Of a stretch of DNA of 64,000 nucleotides, positions 8,974 to 19,485 are shown piece after piece. Each line of letters opens with the position of its first letter. The first letter of the stretch is position 1. The position numbers and the translations under genes were made by a program. Below the pieces are notes generated by a model. That model saw only the letters and a program-made list of their open reading frames with translations, was not told where the DNA came from and searched no databases. The stretch covers positions 560,501 through 624,500 of the forward strand of contig CP119314.1 of NCBI GenBank assembly GCA_029202385.1. Reading direction: 5' to 3'. Origin of the DNA: Candidatus Sphingomonas phytovorans (GTDB taxonomy: Bacteria; Pseudomonadota; Alphaproteobacteria; Sphingomonadales; Sphingomonadaceae).

Positions 8974-9965
8974 GAATAGGCGATCCAGCGATCGAGCAGG
9001 GCCCGGGCCGCACCGGAATCGATCGCTTCGGCGGCGATTTGAGCGCCCTCCGGAAGGCCGGCGGCCTTGCTGGCGACCATCAGCGCGGCGGCAGAGTTGA
9101 GAAGGACGGCATCGCGATATCCGCCATGCTCGCCGGCGAGCAGGCGGCGCAGCGCCGCGGCGTTATAATCGGGGTCGCCGCCGCGGATGGCGGCGATGCC
9201 GTGGCGGGGCAGGTTGGCATCCTCGGGGGCGATACGGGCCGGCATCGACAGGCTGCCGACGCTAACCGTGATCGTCGGACCCGCGCCCGATACTTCGTCA
9301 AGCCCCTCCTCGCCCGAGACGACCAGCGCGGCTTCGGTGCCGAGCTGCTCGAGTGCGTGGGCATAGGGCGCGGTATAATCCGGGCGGGCGATGCCGATGA
9401 GCTGGCGGGCCACGCGCGCCGGATTGGCGAGGGGGCCCATCAGGTTGAAGATGGTGCGACGACCGATGTGACGGCGGATCGGGGTGATCCGCTTCATCAC
9501 CGGGTGGTGGTTTGCGGCGAACAGGAAGGCGATGCCGATATCGCGGAGGCTTGCCTCGGCATTGCGGCCGGCGCGTTCCATGTCGAGGCCGAGCGCCTCA
9601 AGCGTGTCGGCGGCGCCCGCCTTGCTCGACGCGGCGCGGTTGCCGTGCTTGGCGACCGGCACGCCACAGGCCGCGACGATGATCGAGACGGCGGTTGAGA
9701 CGTTGAGCGTGTGGTGGCCGTCACCGCCGGTGCCGCATACGTCGACGGCCCCGTGGGGCGCCTCGATCGGGATCATGCGGGCACGGAGCGCCCTCGCAGC
9801 CTCGGCGATCTCGACGCTGGTCTCGCCCCGGTCGCTGAGGGCGATGAGGAATTCGGCGACTGCCTCTTCCGAGGTCCTCGCGTCGAGAATGTCCGCAAAG
9901 GCCTGCGCCGCGCTTTCGCTTGAAAGCGGGGTCGAGGGATCGGGGAGGGAGGTGAAGCTTGTCAT
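8970..9965 (-). CDS. trpD: Anthranilate phosphoribosyltransferase
   Basis: A 331-residue enzyme that joins anthranilate to PRPP. The PRPP site [17 protein letters not shown], the [21 protein letters not shown] region (given here in part, with the [10 protein letters not shown] core) and [11 protein letters not shown] are all present. It lies between trpG (48 bases upstream) and trpC (4-base overlap), consistent with one trpGDC-moaC transcript. Length is normal and no key residue is missing. Confidence 0.97.
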   Translation of the reverse strand: MTSFTSLPDPSTPLSSESAAQAFADILDARTSEEAVAEFLIALSDRGETSVEIAEAARALRARMIPIEAPHGAVDVCGTGGDGHHTLNVSTAVSIIVAACGVPVAKHGNRAASSKAGAADTLEALGLDMERAGRNAEASLRDIGIAFLFAANHHPVMKRITPIRRHIGRRTIFNLMGPLANPARVARQLIGIARPDYTAPYAHALEQLGTEAALVVSGEEGLDEVSGAGPTITVSVGSLSMPARIAPEDANLPRHGIAAIRGGDPDYNAAALRRLLAGEHGGYRDAVLLNSAAALMVASKAAGLPEGAQIAAEAIDSGAARALLDRWIAYS

Positions 9966-10013
9966 TTTACAGCCCCTTGCCGCTTGCGGGAGGGGAAAGG
10001 AAAGGTGCTGTCT

Positions 10014-10598
10014 TCACGCCCTAGCCTTCACGTCGATGCCGGCGAGCCGTACGAAATTGGCCAGCAGGGCGTGGCCATGTTCGGTCGCGATGCTTTCCGG
10101 GTGGAACTGAACGCCGTGGATCGGCAGGGTCGCGTGGCGGAAGCCCATCACCGAGCCATCGTCGGCGGTCGCATTGACGATCAGGCCGTCCGGAATATCC
10201 TCTACGATGAGCGAGTGATAGCGCGTCGCGGTGAACGGCGAGGGCAGGCCTTCGAACAGGCCGGTGCCGTCATGCGAGACGGGGGAGGTCTTGCCGTGCA
10301 TCAGCCCGCCGCGCACGACATGGCCGCCGAAATGCTGGCCGATCGCCTGATGACCGAGGCACACGCCGAGCAGCGGTTTTTCCGCATCGGCGCAGGCGGC
10401 GACGAGATCGAGGCTGATGCCCGCCTCGTTCGGGGTGCAGGGCCCCGGCGAGATCAGGAAACCCTGCGCGTTTGAGTCGATCGCCTCGCGCGCGGTGAGG
10501 GAATCGTTGCGGACGACCTTCACCTCCGCGCCCAGCTCCATCAGATAATGGACCAGGTTCCAGGTGAAGCTGTCATAATTGTCGATGACGAGGATCAT
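10014..10598 (-). CDS. trpG: Anthranilate synthase glutamine amidotransferase component
   Basis: A 194-residue class-I glutamine amidotransferase that supplies ammonia to TrpE. The triad is visible: Cys80 in GVCLGHQ, and His166 and Glu168 in [17 protein letters not shown] near residue 50 is also typical. The start is placed at ATG 10598 ([11 protein letters not shown]), where the family always begins; an extra 13 residues would be added by the earlier ATG. It is the first gene of the trpGDC-moaC run and has a 135-bp divergent promoter region shared with the small secreted protein at 10734. Confidence 0.95.
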   Translation of the reverse strand: MILVIDNYDSFTWNLVHYLMELGAEVKVVRNDSLTAREAIDSNAQGFLISPGPCTPNEAGISLDLVAACADAEKPLLGVCLGHQAIGQHFGGHVVRGGLMHGKTSPVSHDGTGLFEGLPSPFTATRYHSLIVEDIPDGLIVNATADDGSVMGFRHATLPIHGVQFHPESIATEHGHALLANFVRLAGIDVKARA

Positions 10599-10733
10599 GC
10601 GCGCCGCCATAACCGATGCACGCGCTTGCGCAACCACGCCACGATCACGACATGGTTCGGGCAGGCTCCCGCTTCATTCAGGGTGGAGCAATCGTTAGAC
10701 GCGGACGTTGATGCCGCCCAGGAGGTCGCTCTT

Positions 10734-11141
10734 ATGTTTCGTACCATCGCAGCCATCGCTCTGTTGTCGCTTCCCGGCGTGGCGGCCGCGCAGGACCAGC
10801 AGGCGGAAAGCGGCAAGCCGCCGGAGCGAATCCGCAATGTGACGCTGACCGGCACCCAGAAATGTCCGCCCGCGGTGAACGGCGAGGTGGTGGTGTGCAG
10901 CAAGCTCGAGGACCCCTACCGCATCCCCAAGGCGCTGCGCGAGACCAAGAAGAGCGCGGCGACCAATAGCTGGGTGAACCGGGCGGCGACGCTCGACGAG
11001 ATCGGGCGCGAGGCGGGCGGGCTGCCCGATACCTGCTCTCCGGTCGGTTCCGGCGGCCAGACCGGCTGCGCGCTGAAGATGAACCAGCAGTTCGCGGCGG
11101 AGCGCGCCGAGAAGAAGCGCGAGCAGAGCGCGATCCCCTGA
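10734..11141 (+). CDS. Small secreted protein of unknown function
   Basis: A 135-residue protein with a clear signal peptide (MFRTIAAIALLSLPGVAAAQ, then cleavage). The mature part is polar, with cysteines in KCPPAVNGEVVVCSK and in DTCSPVGSGGQTGCALK that may form disulfides. GGAGG at 10721-10725, 8 bases before the ATG, makes the start firm. It stands on the plus strand between trpG and trpE, both on the minus strand, so it splits the trp genes and faces trpE head-on. No family was recognised; it looks like one of the small periplasmic proteins common in this order. Confidence 0.75.
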   Translation: MFRTIAAIALLSLPGVAAAQDQQAESGKPPERIRNVTLTGTQKCPPAVNGEVVVCSKLEDPYRIPKALRETKKSAATNSWVNRAATLDEIGREAGGLPDTCSPVGSGGQTGCALKMNQQFAAERAEKKREQSAIP

Positions 11142-11171
11142 TTTCTCCCTGAAAGGGAAGGGGACGGGACG

Positions 11172-12671
11172 TTACTGTCCGAACCCGCTTTCGGAGGCCC
11201 GCGCCACCGCTTCGCGCGCTGCGGCGAGCAGCGCGCCGGCCTTCGCCTCGCACTCGCGCTGTTCATAGGCGGGATCGCTGTCGGCGACGATGCCGGCGCC
11301 CGCCTGGACGTGCATGACGCCGTCCTTCACGACCGCCGTGCGCAGGACGATGCAGGAGTCCATCGATCCGTCGGGCGAGAAATAGCCGACGCCGCCGGCA
11401 TAGGCGCCACGCACCTCCTGCTCCAGCTCGGCGATGACGCCGCAGGCGCGGACCTTCGGCGCGCCGCTGACGGTGCCGGCGGGGAAACCGGCGAAGAGCG
11501 CGTCGAGCGCGTCATGATTCTTGTCCAGCCGACCGACCACGTTCGAGACGATATGCATGACATGGCTGTAGAGTTCGGTGGTGTAGCTGGCCGTCACCTT
11601 GACCGTGCCGGCCTCCGCAACCCGGCCGACATCGTTGCGGCCGAGATCGAGCAGCATCAGATGCTCGGCGCGTTCCTTAGGGTCGGCGAGCAGGCTCTGC
11701 CGGTTCGCCTCGTCCTCGGCCGCGGTCTTGCCGCGCGGGCGGGTGCCGGCGATCGGGCGGATGGTGATCTCCCCGTCGCGCACGCGGACGAGGATCTCAG
11801 GGCTCGACCCGGTCAGCGCGAAGCCCGGCAGGTCGAGATGATAGAGGAAGGGTGACGGATTGATCCGGCGCAGCGCCCGGTAAAGCTCGAACGCGGGGAG
11901 GGCGAAGGGCGCGGTGAAGCGCTGGGCGAGCACGACCTGAAAGATGTCGCCGGCGACGATATAGTCCTTGGCGCGGGCGACCATATCGCCATAGCGCCCT
12001 TCGGGAAGGACGGGCGTCAGGCTGATATCGGCCAGGTCGGTCGCGCGCACCGGCGCGGGGAGCGGCGCGGTCGCGAGGCGCGCGGCGACGGCCTCGATCC
12101 GGTCCTGCGCCTCGGCGACGATCGCGGCGGGCTGGCGGGCGGCATCGGGCCAGACGGGTGCGACCAGGAAGAGGGCGTCGGCCAGCCGGTCGAAGATCAG
12201 CACGACCGTCGGCCGCACGAACATCATGTCGGGCAGGCCGAGCGGATCATTTGACGGGCGATCGAGCTTTTCGACCAGGCCGACCGTCTCATAGCCGAAA
12301 TAGCCGACCAGACAGGCGAGCGCGGGCGGCAGTTCCGGCGGCACCTCCATGCGGCAGGAGGCGACCAGCGCGCGCAGGGCATCGAGTGTCGGTACGTCGC
12401 AGGGTTCGAACGCCGCCTTGTCGGTCAGCCAGTGGCGGTTGACCTCGGCGCGAGGGCCGGCCGCGCGGAACACCAGATCGGGGGCGAGGCCGATCAGGCT
12501 GTGCCGCCCGCGCGTCGCGCCGCCCTCGACCGATTCGAGCAGGAAATCGCCGCGTCCCGGCTCGATCAGCTTGAGCGCCGCCGCCACCGGTGTCTCGGTG
12601 TCGGCGATCTGACGGCGCCAGACCAGGGCCGGCCGCCCCGCATCGAGGGCGGAGACGGCGGCGTCGGTCAT
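11172..12671 (-). CDS. trpE: Anthranilate synthase component I
   Basis: A 499-residue chorismate-using enzyme that makes anthranilate with TrpG. Typical segments are LLESVEGGATRGRHSLIG at residues 43-60 (feedback tryptophan site), VVLAQRF, SPSPFLYHL-like NPSPFLYHLDL, TRPRGKT, LLDLGRNDVGRV, and GTVSGAPKVRA near the C-terminus. Length is normal. It follows the PpiD-like gene by 16 bases on the same strand, so it is probably co-transcribed with it. No leader peptide or attenuator was seen upstream. Confidence 0.97.
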   Translation of the reverse strand: MTDAAVSALDAGRPALVWRRQIADTETPVAAALKLIEPGRGDFLLESVEGGATRGRHSLIGLAPDLVFRAAGPRAEVNRHWLTDKAAFEPCDVPTLDALRALVASCRMEVPPELPPALACLVGYFGYETVGLVEKLDRPSNDPLGLPDMMFVRPTVVLIFDRLADALFLVAPVWPDAARQPAAIVAEAQDRIEAVAARLATAPLPAPVRATDLADISLTPVLPEGRYGDMVARAKDYIVAGDIFQVVLAQRFTAPFALPAFELYRALRRINPSPFLYHLDLPGFALTGSSPEILVRVRDGEITIRPIAGTRPRGKTAAEDEANRQSLLADPKERAEHLMLLDLGRNDVGRVAEAGTVKVTASYTTELYSHVMHIVSNVVGRLDKNHDALDALFAGFPAGTVSGAPKVRACGVIAELEQEVRGAYAGGVGYFSPDGSMDSCIVLRTAVVKDGVMHVQAGAGIVADSDPAYEQRECEAKAGALLAAAREAVARASESGFGQ

Positions 12672-12687
12672 CCCGGGAACGGCAGGA

Positions 12688-14631
12688 TTAATTGGAACCG
12701 CCCTGGCCGGTGAGCGCGGCGCGGACCTCGCCGATCGCCTTCTCGTTCTTCTTCACGCCGACCGAGCGGCGCACCGCCTCGGTGAACTGCTGGACATATT
12801 CGCGGCCGACCACCTGGCCGATCCGCGCGCGGGCGCGGTCGATCACCAGTTTCTGGCCAGCGGCATTGCCGCGCTCGATATGGTTCAGATAGACGATGAA
12901 CCAGCCGGCCTTGTTCGGCGCCTCGATCATCCGCGCCTTCTTCTCGGTCATGCTGAACATCAGCGTGATGGCGGGCGGCACCTGGCCGCGCGCATTCTCG
13001 ATCTGCTCGCGCGCAACGGGCGGGACCGGCTGGGGACCGGGGATGCCAAGCTTGGTCTCCGTCATCGACTGGGCGAGCGGCATGCCCTTGTTGACGCGCG
13101 CGACGACGTCGACCGCCGCCTGACGCGCCAGCCGCTGCGCCCGGTCGATCACGAAATCGCTCGCGACCTTTTCACGAATCTCGGCGAGCGGACGCGGCGC
13201 GGCGGGGATGATGCGGGCCAGCGAGACAAGCGAGAAGCTGCCATCCTGCCCGATCGGGACGAGCTGCGGATCGTCGCCCTGCTCGGCGGCGAAGGCGGCG
13301 ACCACTGCCTGGGCGAAGGCAGGATCGGGCTTCGACGCGGGATCGTCCGGGTTGATCCCGGCGGTGGTGAGGGGCGGGGTATTGGCGGCCGCCAGCTTCC
13401 GGTCAGCGACGATCTCGTCGAAGGTGGCGTTGCTACCGATCGAATTGTCGATCGCGTCGCGCGTCGCCTGCATCGCTACCACCGCCTTTTCGGCGCTGAG
13501 CTGAGTCACCAGCTCTGGACGGGCCTGTTCGAGCGACTTGGCAGCGACATTCTCGATGCCGTCGACCCGGAGAACGGTATAGCCGAGTGCGGTACGGAAC
13601 GGGCCAAGCACCGCGCCCTTCGCCGCGCTGAACGCGGCATTGGCGATCTCAGGCGAATTCGCGGTGGTATAGGCCGGTTTCTCCACGCCCTTCAGCGTGT
13701 TGGGCTCGAGCCCGGCGGCACGGGCGGCTTCTGCCAGCGTGCCGGCCCTGGCCTTGGCGACGAGCGCGTTCGCCGCCGTCTGGTCGGGGACGACGACCTG
13801 GACGATGTCGCGCTTCTCGGTCGCCTGGAATTTCGCCTTCTGGAGCTGATAGCCCTTGGTGATTTCCGCCTCGGTCGGAATGGCGGTTGCCTTGACGCCT
13901 TCAAGGGTGACGGTCGCGTAGCGGATGACCCGGCGTTCCGGCACGGTATAGCGGGCCAGGTTACGCTTGTAGAAGGCAGCGAGCTCGGCATCGCTCGGCG
14001 GGGTGCCCTTGCCCATGGCTGGCGTCGGAATGAAGCCGACCTGACCGTCGCGCTTTTCGAGCAGCAGCGACGCGAAGGGCAGCGCGACCTTGACCGGGAC
14101 CTGCGTTGCGCCCGAGGTCGGCACGATCAGCTGCTGGGTCAGCGTGTCGTTCAGGATCTCCGAGCGGAGCTGCTTGTCGGAAAGGCGGATGCGGGCGAGA
14201 AACTGCTCATAGGAGCTCTGGCTGAACTTGCCGTCGATGCCCTGCACCGCGGGGAGGCTGGCGATACGGCCGTCGATCAGCCGCTTCGACGCGACGAGGC
14301 CCTGTTGCTGCGCGAATTCGGTCAGCGCCAGGGCGTTGATGGTGCCTTCGAGCGTGCTGTCGACGCCGCCCTGGTTGACGAACTGGACGATATCGAGCGT
14401 CGGCTGTTCGCGGCGCAGGCCCTCAAGCTGGTTCTGCACGCGCTGGCGCAGGTCGATCTCGCTGATCTTCGTCTTGCCGATGCTGGCGACCGAGGTGCCG
14501 GAAAGCTTCGCGCTGCCACCCAGGCCGGTGATGTCGCCCATGCCGAACATGAGGGCGATCACGGCGAGCACGCCGAGGGTGATGACGACGCCCACCTTCG
14601 AGTTTACGGCGCGGCGGATGAGACTGAGCAT
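12688..14631 (-). CDS. PpiD/SurA-like membrane-anchored peptidyl-prolyl isomerase
   Basis: A 647-residue foldase held in the inner membrane by one N-terminal helix (residues about 12-32), with the rest in the periplasm. After the anchor come a SurA-like chaperone region (KISEIDLRQRVQNQLEGL and following) and one parvulin-type domain around residues 250-350. The C-terminal half resembles a second, degenerate domain. It should help fold outer-membrane and secreted proteins, fitting a genome rich in TonB receptors. The start is ATG 14631, directly before the anchor; the longer frame upstream has no family support. It lies divergent from tpiA and leads into trpE. Confidence 0.85.
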   Translation of the reverse strand: MLSLIRRAVNSKVGVVITLGVLAVIALMFGMGDITGLGGSAKLSGTSVASIGKTKISEIDLRQRVQNQLEGLRREQPTLDIVQFVNQGGVDSTLEGTINALALTEFAQQQGLVASKRLIDGRIASLPAVQGIDGKFSQSSYEQFLARIRLSDKQLRSEILNDTLTQQLIVPTSGATQVPVKVALPFASLLLEKRDGQVGFIPTPAMGKGTPPSDAELAAFYKRNLARYTVPERRVIRYATVTLEGVKATAIPTEAEITKGYQLQKAKFQATEKRDIVQVVVPDQTAANALVAKARAGTLAEAARAAGLEPNTLKGVEKPAYTTANSPEIANAAFSAAKGAVLGPFRTALGYTVLRVDGIENVAAKSLEQARPELVTQLSAEKAVVAMQATRDAIDNSIGSNATFDEIVADRKLAAANTPPLTTAGINPDDPASKPDPAFAQAVVAAFAAEQGDDPQLVPIGQDGSFSLVSLARIIPAAPRPLAEIREKVASDFVIDRAQRLARQAAVDVVARVNKGMPLAQSMTETKLGIPGPQPVPPVAREQIENARGQVPPAITLMFSMTEKKARMIEAPNKAGWFIVYLNHIERGNAAGQKLVIDRARARIGQVVGREYVQQFTEAVRRSVGVKKNEKAIGEVRAALTGQGGSN

Positions 14632-14767
14632 GGTCGAGACGAGCCGATCTGATGGAGGCTGAAAAGGGACGAACTGCGACGCTTTAAGGGGACCGACCCG
14701 CTCCTTCAAGCTTGTGCGATCGTGAAGGCCCGTTAATCGGCTGATCGCAGAACAGGGAGATGGCGCT

Positions 14768-15547
14768 TTGGCACGACGCAAGCTGATTGCAGGGAATTGG
14801 AAGATGAACGGCAGCCTGGCTGCCTTGACCGAGCTGGATGGGATCGCCGCGGCGGCCATGGCCGCGCCGGGCGTCGACGTCGCGATCGCGGTGCCGGCGA
14901 CGTTGATCGCGCCCGCTGTCGCGCGCGTGTCGGGGATCGCGCCCGCCGCCGCGCGCGCGCCTGGCCTGGCGATCGGGGCGGAGGACGTTCATCCGGCGGA
15001 GAAGGGGGCGCATACCGGCTGCATCTCGGTCGGCATGGTGAAGGAGGCGGGGGCCGTCTTCTCGATCATCGGCCATAGCGAGCGGCGCGCAGATTGCCAC
15101 GAGACCGACCAGCAGGTGAAGGCCAAGGCCGAGGCGCTGCGCCGGGGCGGGCTGGGGGCGATCCTGTGCGTCGGCGAAACGCTTGACGAGCGCGATGCCG
15201 GGCGTGCCGAGGCGATGGTGACCGGGCAGCTCGCGGCGTCCCTGCCGGAGGATGCGGCGGCGGACTGGCTGTCGATCGCCTATGAGCCGGTCTGGGCGAT
15301 TGGCACCGGGCGCACGCCGACCGTGGGGGATGTGGCGGCGATGCACGGCGCCATCCGCGCACGGCTGCGCGCGCTGATCGGGCAGGAGGCGGACGCGGTG
15401 CGGATCCTCTATGGCGGATCGGTGACCGGGGACAATGCGGCTGAGCTGCTGGGCGCGGGCGATGTCGACGGGGCACTGGTCGGCGGGGCGAGCCTGACGG
15501 CGGCGAAGTTCGTGCCGATCGTGGAGGCCGGGGCGGCGCTGGGCTGA
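14768..15547 (+). CDS. tpiA: Triosephosphate isomerase
   Basis: A 259-residue glycolytic enzyme interconverting dihydroxyacetone phosphate and glyceraldehyde 3-phosphate. The active-site residues are in place: Asn10 and Lys12 (AGNWKMNG), His103 (IGHSERR) and Glu173 (AYEPVWAIGTG); the phosphate-binding YGGSV and GGASL follow. The start is the TTG at 14768, with AGGGAGA about 8 bases upstream; no ATG fits. The gene is divergent from the PpiD-like gene with 136 bases between them. Confidence 0.97.
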   Translation: MARRKLIAGNWKMNGSLAALTELDGIAAAAMAAPGVDVAIAVPATLIAPAVARVSGIAPAAARAPGLAIGAEDVHPAEKGAHTGCISVGMVKEAGAVFSIIGHSERRADCHETDQQVKAKAEALRRGGLGAILCVGETLDERDAGRAEAMVTGQLAASLPEDAAADWLSIAYEPVWAIGTGRTPTVGDVAAMHGAIRARLRALIGQEADAVRILYGGSVTGDNAAELLGAGDVDGALVGGASLTAAKFVPIVEAGAALG

Positions 15548-15552
15548 CCGGC

Positions 15553-15601
15553 TGGCCGCAGCGCAGCTTTCCCCGAGAAGCGCGTCGTCCGCCTGCGGCC
15601 A
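15553..15601 (+). terminator. Possible hairpin terminator after tpiA
   Basis: TGGCCGCAG at 15553-15561 pairs perfectly with CTGCGGCCA at 15593-15601. The loop is long (31 bases) and holds further GC-rich pairing. It begins 5 bases after the tpiA stop. No strong U-tract follows. Confidence 0.35.
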
Positions 15602-15674
15602 ACCTCATATTATTGCTGCATGACCTCCAAACCGGCAAAATAAATAGCCGGAATGACATGATTTTGTGTCGAAA

Positions 15675-15688
15675 CGGCAACATTGCCG
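15675..15688. promoter_or_regulatory. Perfect short palindrome in the leader of the second TonB receptor
   Basis: CGGCAA at 15675-15680 and TTGCCG at 15683-15688 form a perfect 6+6 inverted repeat with a 2-base spacer, about 100 bases upstream of the receptor start. A second hairpin, CCGGC/GCCGG, is at 15632-15651. A CGGCAA-type dyad could be an operator, but no regulator is adjacent. Confidence 0.3.
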
Positions 15689-15785
15689 CAACAATCCGCG
15701 CTGCGTCGCGGCAGAACCGATCCGGTCCCATTGCCACCACCGGCCCCTTGGCACAGCCTCGTGCATGGCAATGGGGAGACACGAA

Positions 15786-18674
15786 ATGACACTCAAGACG
15801 ATGTTGCGGTGTGGCGTGGTGATGGCCGTACTGGTTCCTTTTCCCTCGGGTGCGCTGGCGCAGTCGGTGACGAGCGGCGGGCCTGCCACGCAGCAGGCCG
15901 AAGCCGATGGCGGCGACATCATCGTGACGGGATCGCGCATCCGCCGCGATCCGCTTGAGCAGGACTCGCCGGTCATCACCGTCGATCAGACCTCGCTGGC
16001 GCGCACCGGCCTGTCGTCAGTCGCCGACGTGCTGCAACGCCTGCCGAGCGCGAGCGGCGGCCTGAACAGCAAGGTCAACAACAGCGGCAATATCGGCAAT
16101 CCGCCCGATGGCGGCGGCGTGGGCGCGGGGTCGGCGGAAATCGACCTGCGGTATCTTACCGCCAAGCGCACGCTCGTGCTTGTCGACGGCCTTCGCTACG
16201 TCAACGGCGCTTCGGCCAGCGGCATTCCCTCGACGGTCGACCTCAACACCATCGCGGTGAGCTCGATCGACCGGATTGAGGTGCTCCAGTCAGGCCAGTC
16301 GCCGCTTTACGGATCGGATGCGCTCGCGGGCGTGGTCAACATCATCACGAAATCGCAGCAGCAGGGTCTTCAGGCATCGGCGCAGTTCGGCACGTTCCGG
16401 CAGGGCGACGGCCATACCCAGGATTATAATATCAGCTATGGCATCAATGGGCCGACCACCCATGTCGTGTTCGGCGGCAGCTATGTGAAGCAGGAAGCGG
16501 TCAGCACGCGGGATCGCAGCATCTCGCAATTCCCGAACCCGGGCCAGACGAGCTGCACCGATCCGATCGGCGGGTGCAGTAGCGCGACGCTGAACGGCTT
16601 CATCCAGCTTGTCGGCGGCGGTCCCGTCTACACGCCGAAGAATCCGCCGATCACCGGTCGCCCGCGGTTCGACCCGCTGAACCCGACCGGGCCGAACAGC
16701 GATTTCCGGCTGCTGACCACCGCCGACCGCTTCAACTTCTCTCCCTATAATTATTTCCTGACACCATCGGAACGGTACGGCTTCTTCGTCAGCGCGAAGC
16801 AGGAACTGACCGACAGCATCAACCTGCGCGTCAAGATGAACTATATGAAGCGCAATTCGCAGAACCAGGCTGCGTTCCTGCCGCTGTTCGTCGGCCCCGA
16901 TGCGGGCAACGGCAACCTGCTCGATACGATCTCGATCGACGCGACCAACCCGTACAACCCGTTCGGCTATACCCTGTCGGCCGGCGGCGCTGGCAATCCG
17001 CCAGCCAATTATTCGACGGTGCGCAGGCGGCTGATCGAGGCCGGGCAGCGCACCTATACCCAGCATGTCGAGACAATGACCGTCACCGGCACGCTCGACG
17101 GGTCATTCAATGTGGGCAGCCACAAATTCTACTGGGACGTGAACGCCGTGTTCGGCTTCAACGATGCCAAGCAGACCTTCACCGGCAACATCAACGCGGC
17201 GAAGCTGGCACAGGCGCTCGGCCCGGTGGCGAACTGCACCGGCGCGTGCGTGCCGTTCAACATCTTCGGCGGTGCCGGATCGGTAACCCCGGCGATGCTG
17301 GCGTTCGTCGGCTTCACCGAGCTTGATCGCAGCTCGCAGAGCGTCAACGACTATACCGCAAACCTGAGCGGCGAGCTGTTCGACCTGCCGGCGGGGCCGG
17401 TCGGCATCGCGGTCGGCTATGAGCATCGTTACCAGGTGGGTGATTTCACGCCGGATCCGATCATCACCGCCGGGCTCGGCGCGGACATCCCGGCGCAGCC
17501 GGCACATGGCAGCTATAATTCGGACGAATTCTATGCCGAGTTGCGCGTGCCGATCCTGAAGGACGTGCCGTTCTTCCAGTCGCTCGAATTCGACGGCGCG
17601 GTGCGCCATTCGAACTTCGCGCCCGGCGGCAGCAACACGACCTATACGGCGAGCGGACTGTGGAAGCCGGTGAAGGACCTGCTGCTGCGCGGATCCTATG
17701 CGCAGGGTTTCCGGGCGCCGAGCATCGGCGAACTGTTCGGTGCGGAATCGCGCTCCGACGCGCCGATCGACGACCCGTGCACCAACGTGCCGGGATCGCC
17801 CTATCAGTCGTCGGCCACGGTGCGGGCCAATTGCACCGCGAACGGCGTGCCGGCGAACGGCAGCTACCAGGAACCGACCGGCGGGCAGTTGGGCGTGTTG
17901 ACCGGCGGCAACCAAGCGTTGAAGCCGGAAACGTCGCGGACCTGGCTGTTCGGGGGCGTCTATTCGCCAGCCTGGGCGCGCAATAGCGGCTTTGCCAGCA
18001 GCCTGAGCGTGGAGGTGAATTATTACGACATCAAGGTCGAGAATGCGATCGCGCCGGTCGATGCGCAACTGACGCTCAGCCGCTGCGCCCTGAGCGCCGA
18101 CGCGCTGAGCTGCGCCGCGATCAAGCGAACGCCGAGCGGCCTGATCTCTCGGATCAACGCGCAGTTGCAGAATATCGGCGGCATCCGCACCCGCGGCATC
18201 GACGTGACCGCCAATTACCGTACGCCGCAGACCGGCGTCGGCAGCTTCGGCCTGTCGCTCAACGGCAATTTCCTGCTGAAATATACCGAGACCTTCCCGG
18301 CCGCGGTCGGCTTCACGACGACGGATTATCGCGGCAAGACGCGGGGCTTCCCCGACCAGTCCTATCCCGAATTCAAGGGCAATGGCGTGGTCGACTGGCA
18401 GTTCGGCGCTTTCGGCGCGTCCTTCACCGGCCGCTATATCAAGAGCGTCGTCGAAGCCGATGGCAGCCGGCTCGGCAGCCGGCTCTATGGCGATGTCCAG
18501 GTCAGCTACACCCCGGCCTTCATGAAGGATCGGGTCACCCTGACGCTCGGCGTCAACAATGTCTTCAACCAGGATCCGCCGGGCTGCACGAGCTGCACCG
18601 GGCCTAATTACGATCCGACGACCTACGACGTGCCGGGCCAGTTCGGGTACGCCCGGCTGTCCTACAAGATGTAG
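15786..18674 (+). CDS. Large TonB-dependent receptor
   Basis: A 962-residue outer-membrane receptor. The start at ATG 15786 has GGGGAG at 15773-15778 and puts the signal peptide (cut after ALAQ) at the N-terminus. The plug begins [16 protein letters not shown] and holds the [24 protein letters not shown] signature (quoted in part). The barrel has paired cysteines in extracellular loops ([24 protein letters not shown]), a mark of the large receptor subfamily common in Caulobacter, Xanthomonas and sphingomonads. Those are often linked to sugars or peptides; the ligand here cannot be told. A strong hairpin terminator follows. Confidence 0.9.
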   Translation: MTLKTMLRCGVVMAVLVPFPSGALAQSVTSGGPATQQAEADGGDIIVTGSRIRRDPLEQDSPVITVDQTSLARTGLSSVADVLQRLPSASGGLNSKVNNSGNIGNPPDGGGVGAGSAEIDLRYLTAKRTLVLVDGLRYVNGASASGIPSTVDLNTIAVSSIDRIEVLQSGQSPLYGSDALAGVVNIITKSQQQGLQASAQFGTFRQGDGHTQDYNISYGINGPTTHVVFGGSYVKQEAVSTRDRSISQFPNPGQTSCTDPIGGCSSATLNGFIQLVGGGPVYTPKNPPITGRPRFDPLNPTGPNSDFRLLTTADRFNFSPYNYFLTPSERYGFFVSAKQELTDSINLRVKMNYMKRNSQNQAAFLPLFVGPDAGNGNLLDTISIDATNPYNPFGYTLSAGGAGNPPANYSTVRRRLIEAGQRTYTQHVETMTVTGTLDGSFNVGSHKFYWDVNAVFGFNDAKQTFTGNINAAKLAQALGPVANCTGACVPFNIFGGAGSVTPAMLAFVGFTELDRSSQSVNDYTANLSGELFDLPAGPVGIAVGYEHRYQVGDFTPDPIITAGLGADIPAQPAHGSYNSDEFYAELRVPILKDVPFFQSLEFDGAVRHSNFAPGGSNTTYTASGLWKPVKDLLLRGSYAQGFRAPSIGELFGAESRSDAPIDDPCTNVPGSPYQSSATVRANCTANGVPANGSYQEPTGGQLGVLTGGNQALKPETSRTWLFGGVYSPAWARNSGFASSLSVEVNYYDIKVENAIAPVDAQLTLSRCALSADALSCAAIKRTPSGLISRINAQLQNIGGIRTRGIDVTANYRTPQTGVGSFGLSLNGNFLLKYTETFPAAVGFTTTDYRGKTRGFPDQSYPEFKGNGVVDWQFGAFGASFTGRYIKSVVEADGSRLGSRLYGDVQVSYTPAFMKDRVTLTLGVNNVFNQDPPGCTSCTGPNYDPTTYDVPGQFGYARLSYKM

Positions 18675-18690
18675 GGTTCAATGACGAAGC

Positions 18691-18720
18691 GGGCCGGCGC
18701 CGACCAGCGCCGGCCCTTTC
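18691..18720 (+). terminator. Rho-independent-type terminator
   Basis: GGGCCGGCGC at 18691-18700 pairs perfectly with GCGCCGGCCC at 18707-18716 over a 6-base loop, and TTTC follows. It lies 17 bases after the receptor stop and separates it from the copper-protein gene. Confidence 0.75.
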
Positions 18721-18788
18721 GGCCTTTCTGCGCGCCGGGATAGGGCGTATCGTCGCTCTATCGGGGTTTCGGCACGGAAAGGCATGAA

Positions 18789-19172
18789 ATGACTCGCGTC
18801 ATCCTGGCAGCCCTGGCGTTACTGGTTCTCGCTGCCCCCGCCGCGGCGCAATCGCCCGAGCGGATCGAGATCGACCTGTCGAACTTCAAGTTCACGCCGT
18901 CGACCATCACGCTGCGGCATGGCCAGCCTTATGTGCTGCATTTCGTCAACACCGCGAAGGGCGGCCATGATTTCTCGGCCAAGGCATTCTTCGATGCCGC
19001 ATCGATGGAAGCGCGGGATCGCGCCTTTGTCGCCAGGGGCGAGATCGAACTGCGTGGTGGCCAGACGGCCGATGTGCGCCTGACCGCACCGGCGCCCGGG
19101 ACCTATGACGTGCATTGCTCGCACTTCATGCATTCGACCTTCGGGATGACCGGAAAGATCGTGGTCGAATAG
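18789..19172 (+). CDS. Secreted cupredoxin-like blue copper protein
   Basis: A 127-residue protein with a signal peptide cut after about residue 20 (LAAPAAAQ). The mature part is a single cupredoxin domain. The copper ligands of a type-1 site are visible: His60 in KGGHDF, then Cys110, His115 and Met120 with the C-x4-H-x4-M spacing. It would carry electrons or bind copper in the periplasm. GGAAAGG precedes the ATG. It is not in an evident operon: a terminator lies upstream and a 313-bp gap with a Fur-like box lies downstream. Confidence 0.85.
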   Translation: MTRVILAALALLVLAAPAAAQSPERIEIDLSNFKFTPSTITLRHGQPYVLHFVNTAKGGHDFSAKAFFDAASMEARDRAFVARGEIELRGGQTADVRLTAPAPGTYDVHCSHFMHSTFGMTGKIVVE

Positions 19173-19417
19173 GCGCGGGTAGCCCGTCAGCGGCGATTCC
19201 AGTGCGCTGACGAGATGGCGCCTGCGGCAATCCGGTCACCACGGCGACCGTTCCGACGCTCCGAACCCGCCGTGCCGCAGTCCAATGGCCTGATGGCTTG
19301 GGCTGATCGAGAATGCACCCAGAATTCGCCGCCCATTCGCGGTGATTGTCCACGCAGCCATCGGAGCGACGTCGGTCCTCCTGGTGTCAGCTACCCGGCG
19401 CACCTTCACTATCAAAT

Positions 19418-19440
19418 GATAATGCTAGTGACTCGCATTA
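19418..19440 (+). promoter_or_regulatory. Putative Fur box upstream of the iron operon
   Basis: TGATAATGC at 19418-19425 onward is followed by GCATTA at 19435-19440; the pair TAATGC-N9-GCATTA is a perfect dyad in an otherwise AT-rich patch. It resembles the GATAATGATAATCATTATC Fur consensus in part, and lies 46 bases before a siderophore receptor. The rest of the 19173-19485 gap shows no convincing gene. Confidence 0.55.
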
Positions 19441-19485
19441 GTCTTCGGCTATCGGGGCGCGACGAATCATAAAAGGGATCATGGT

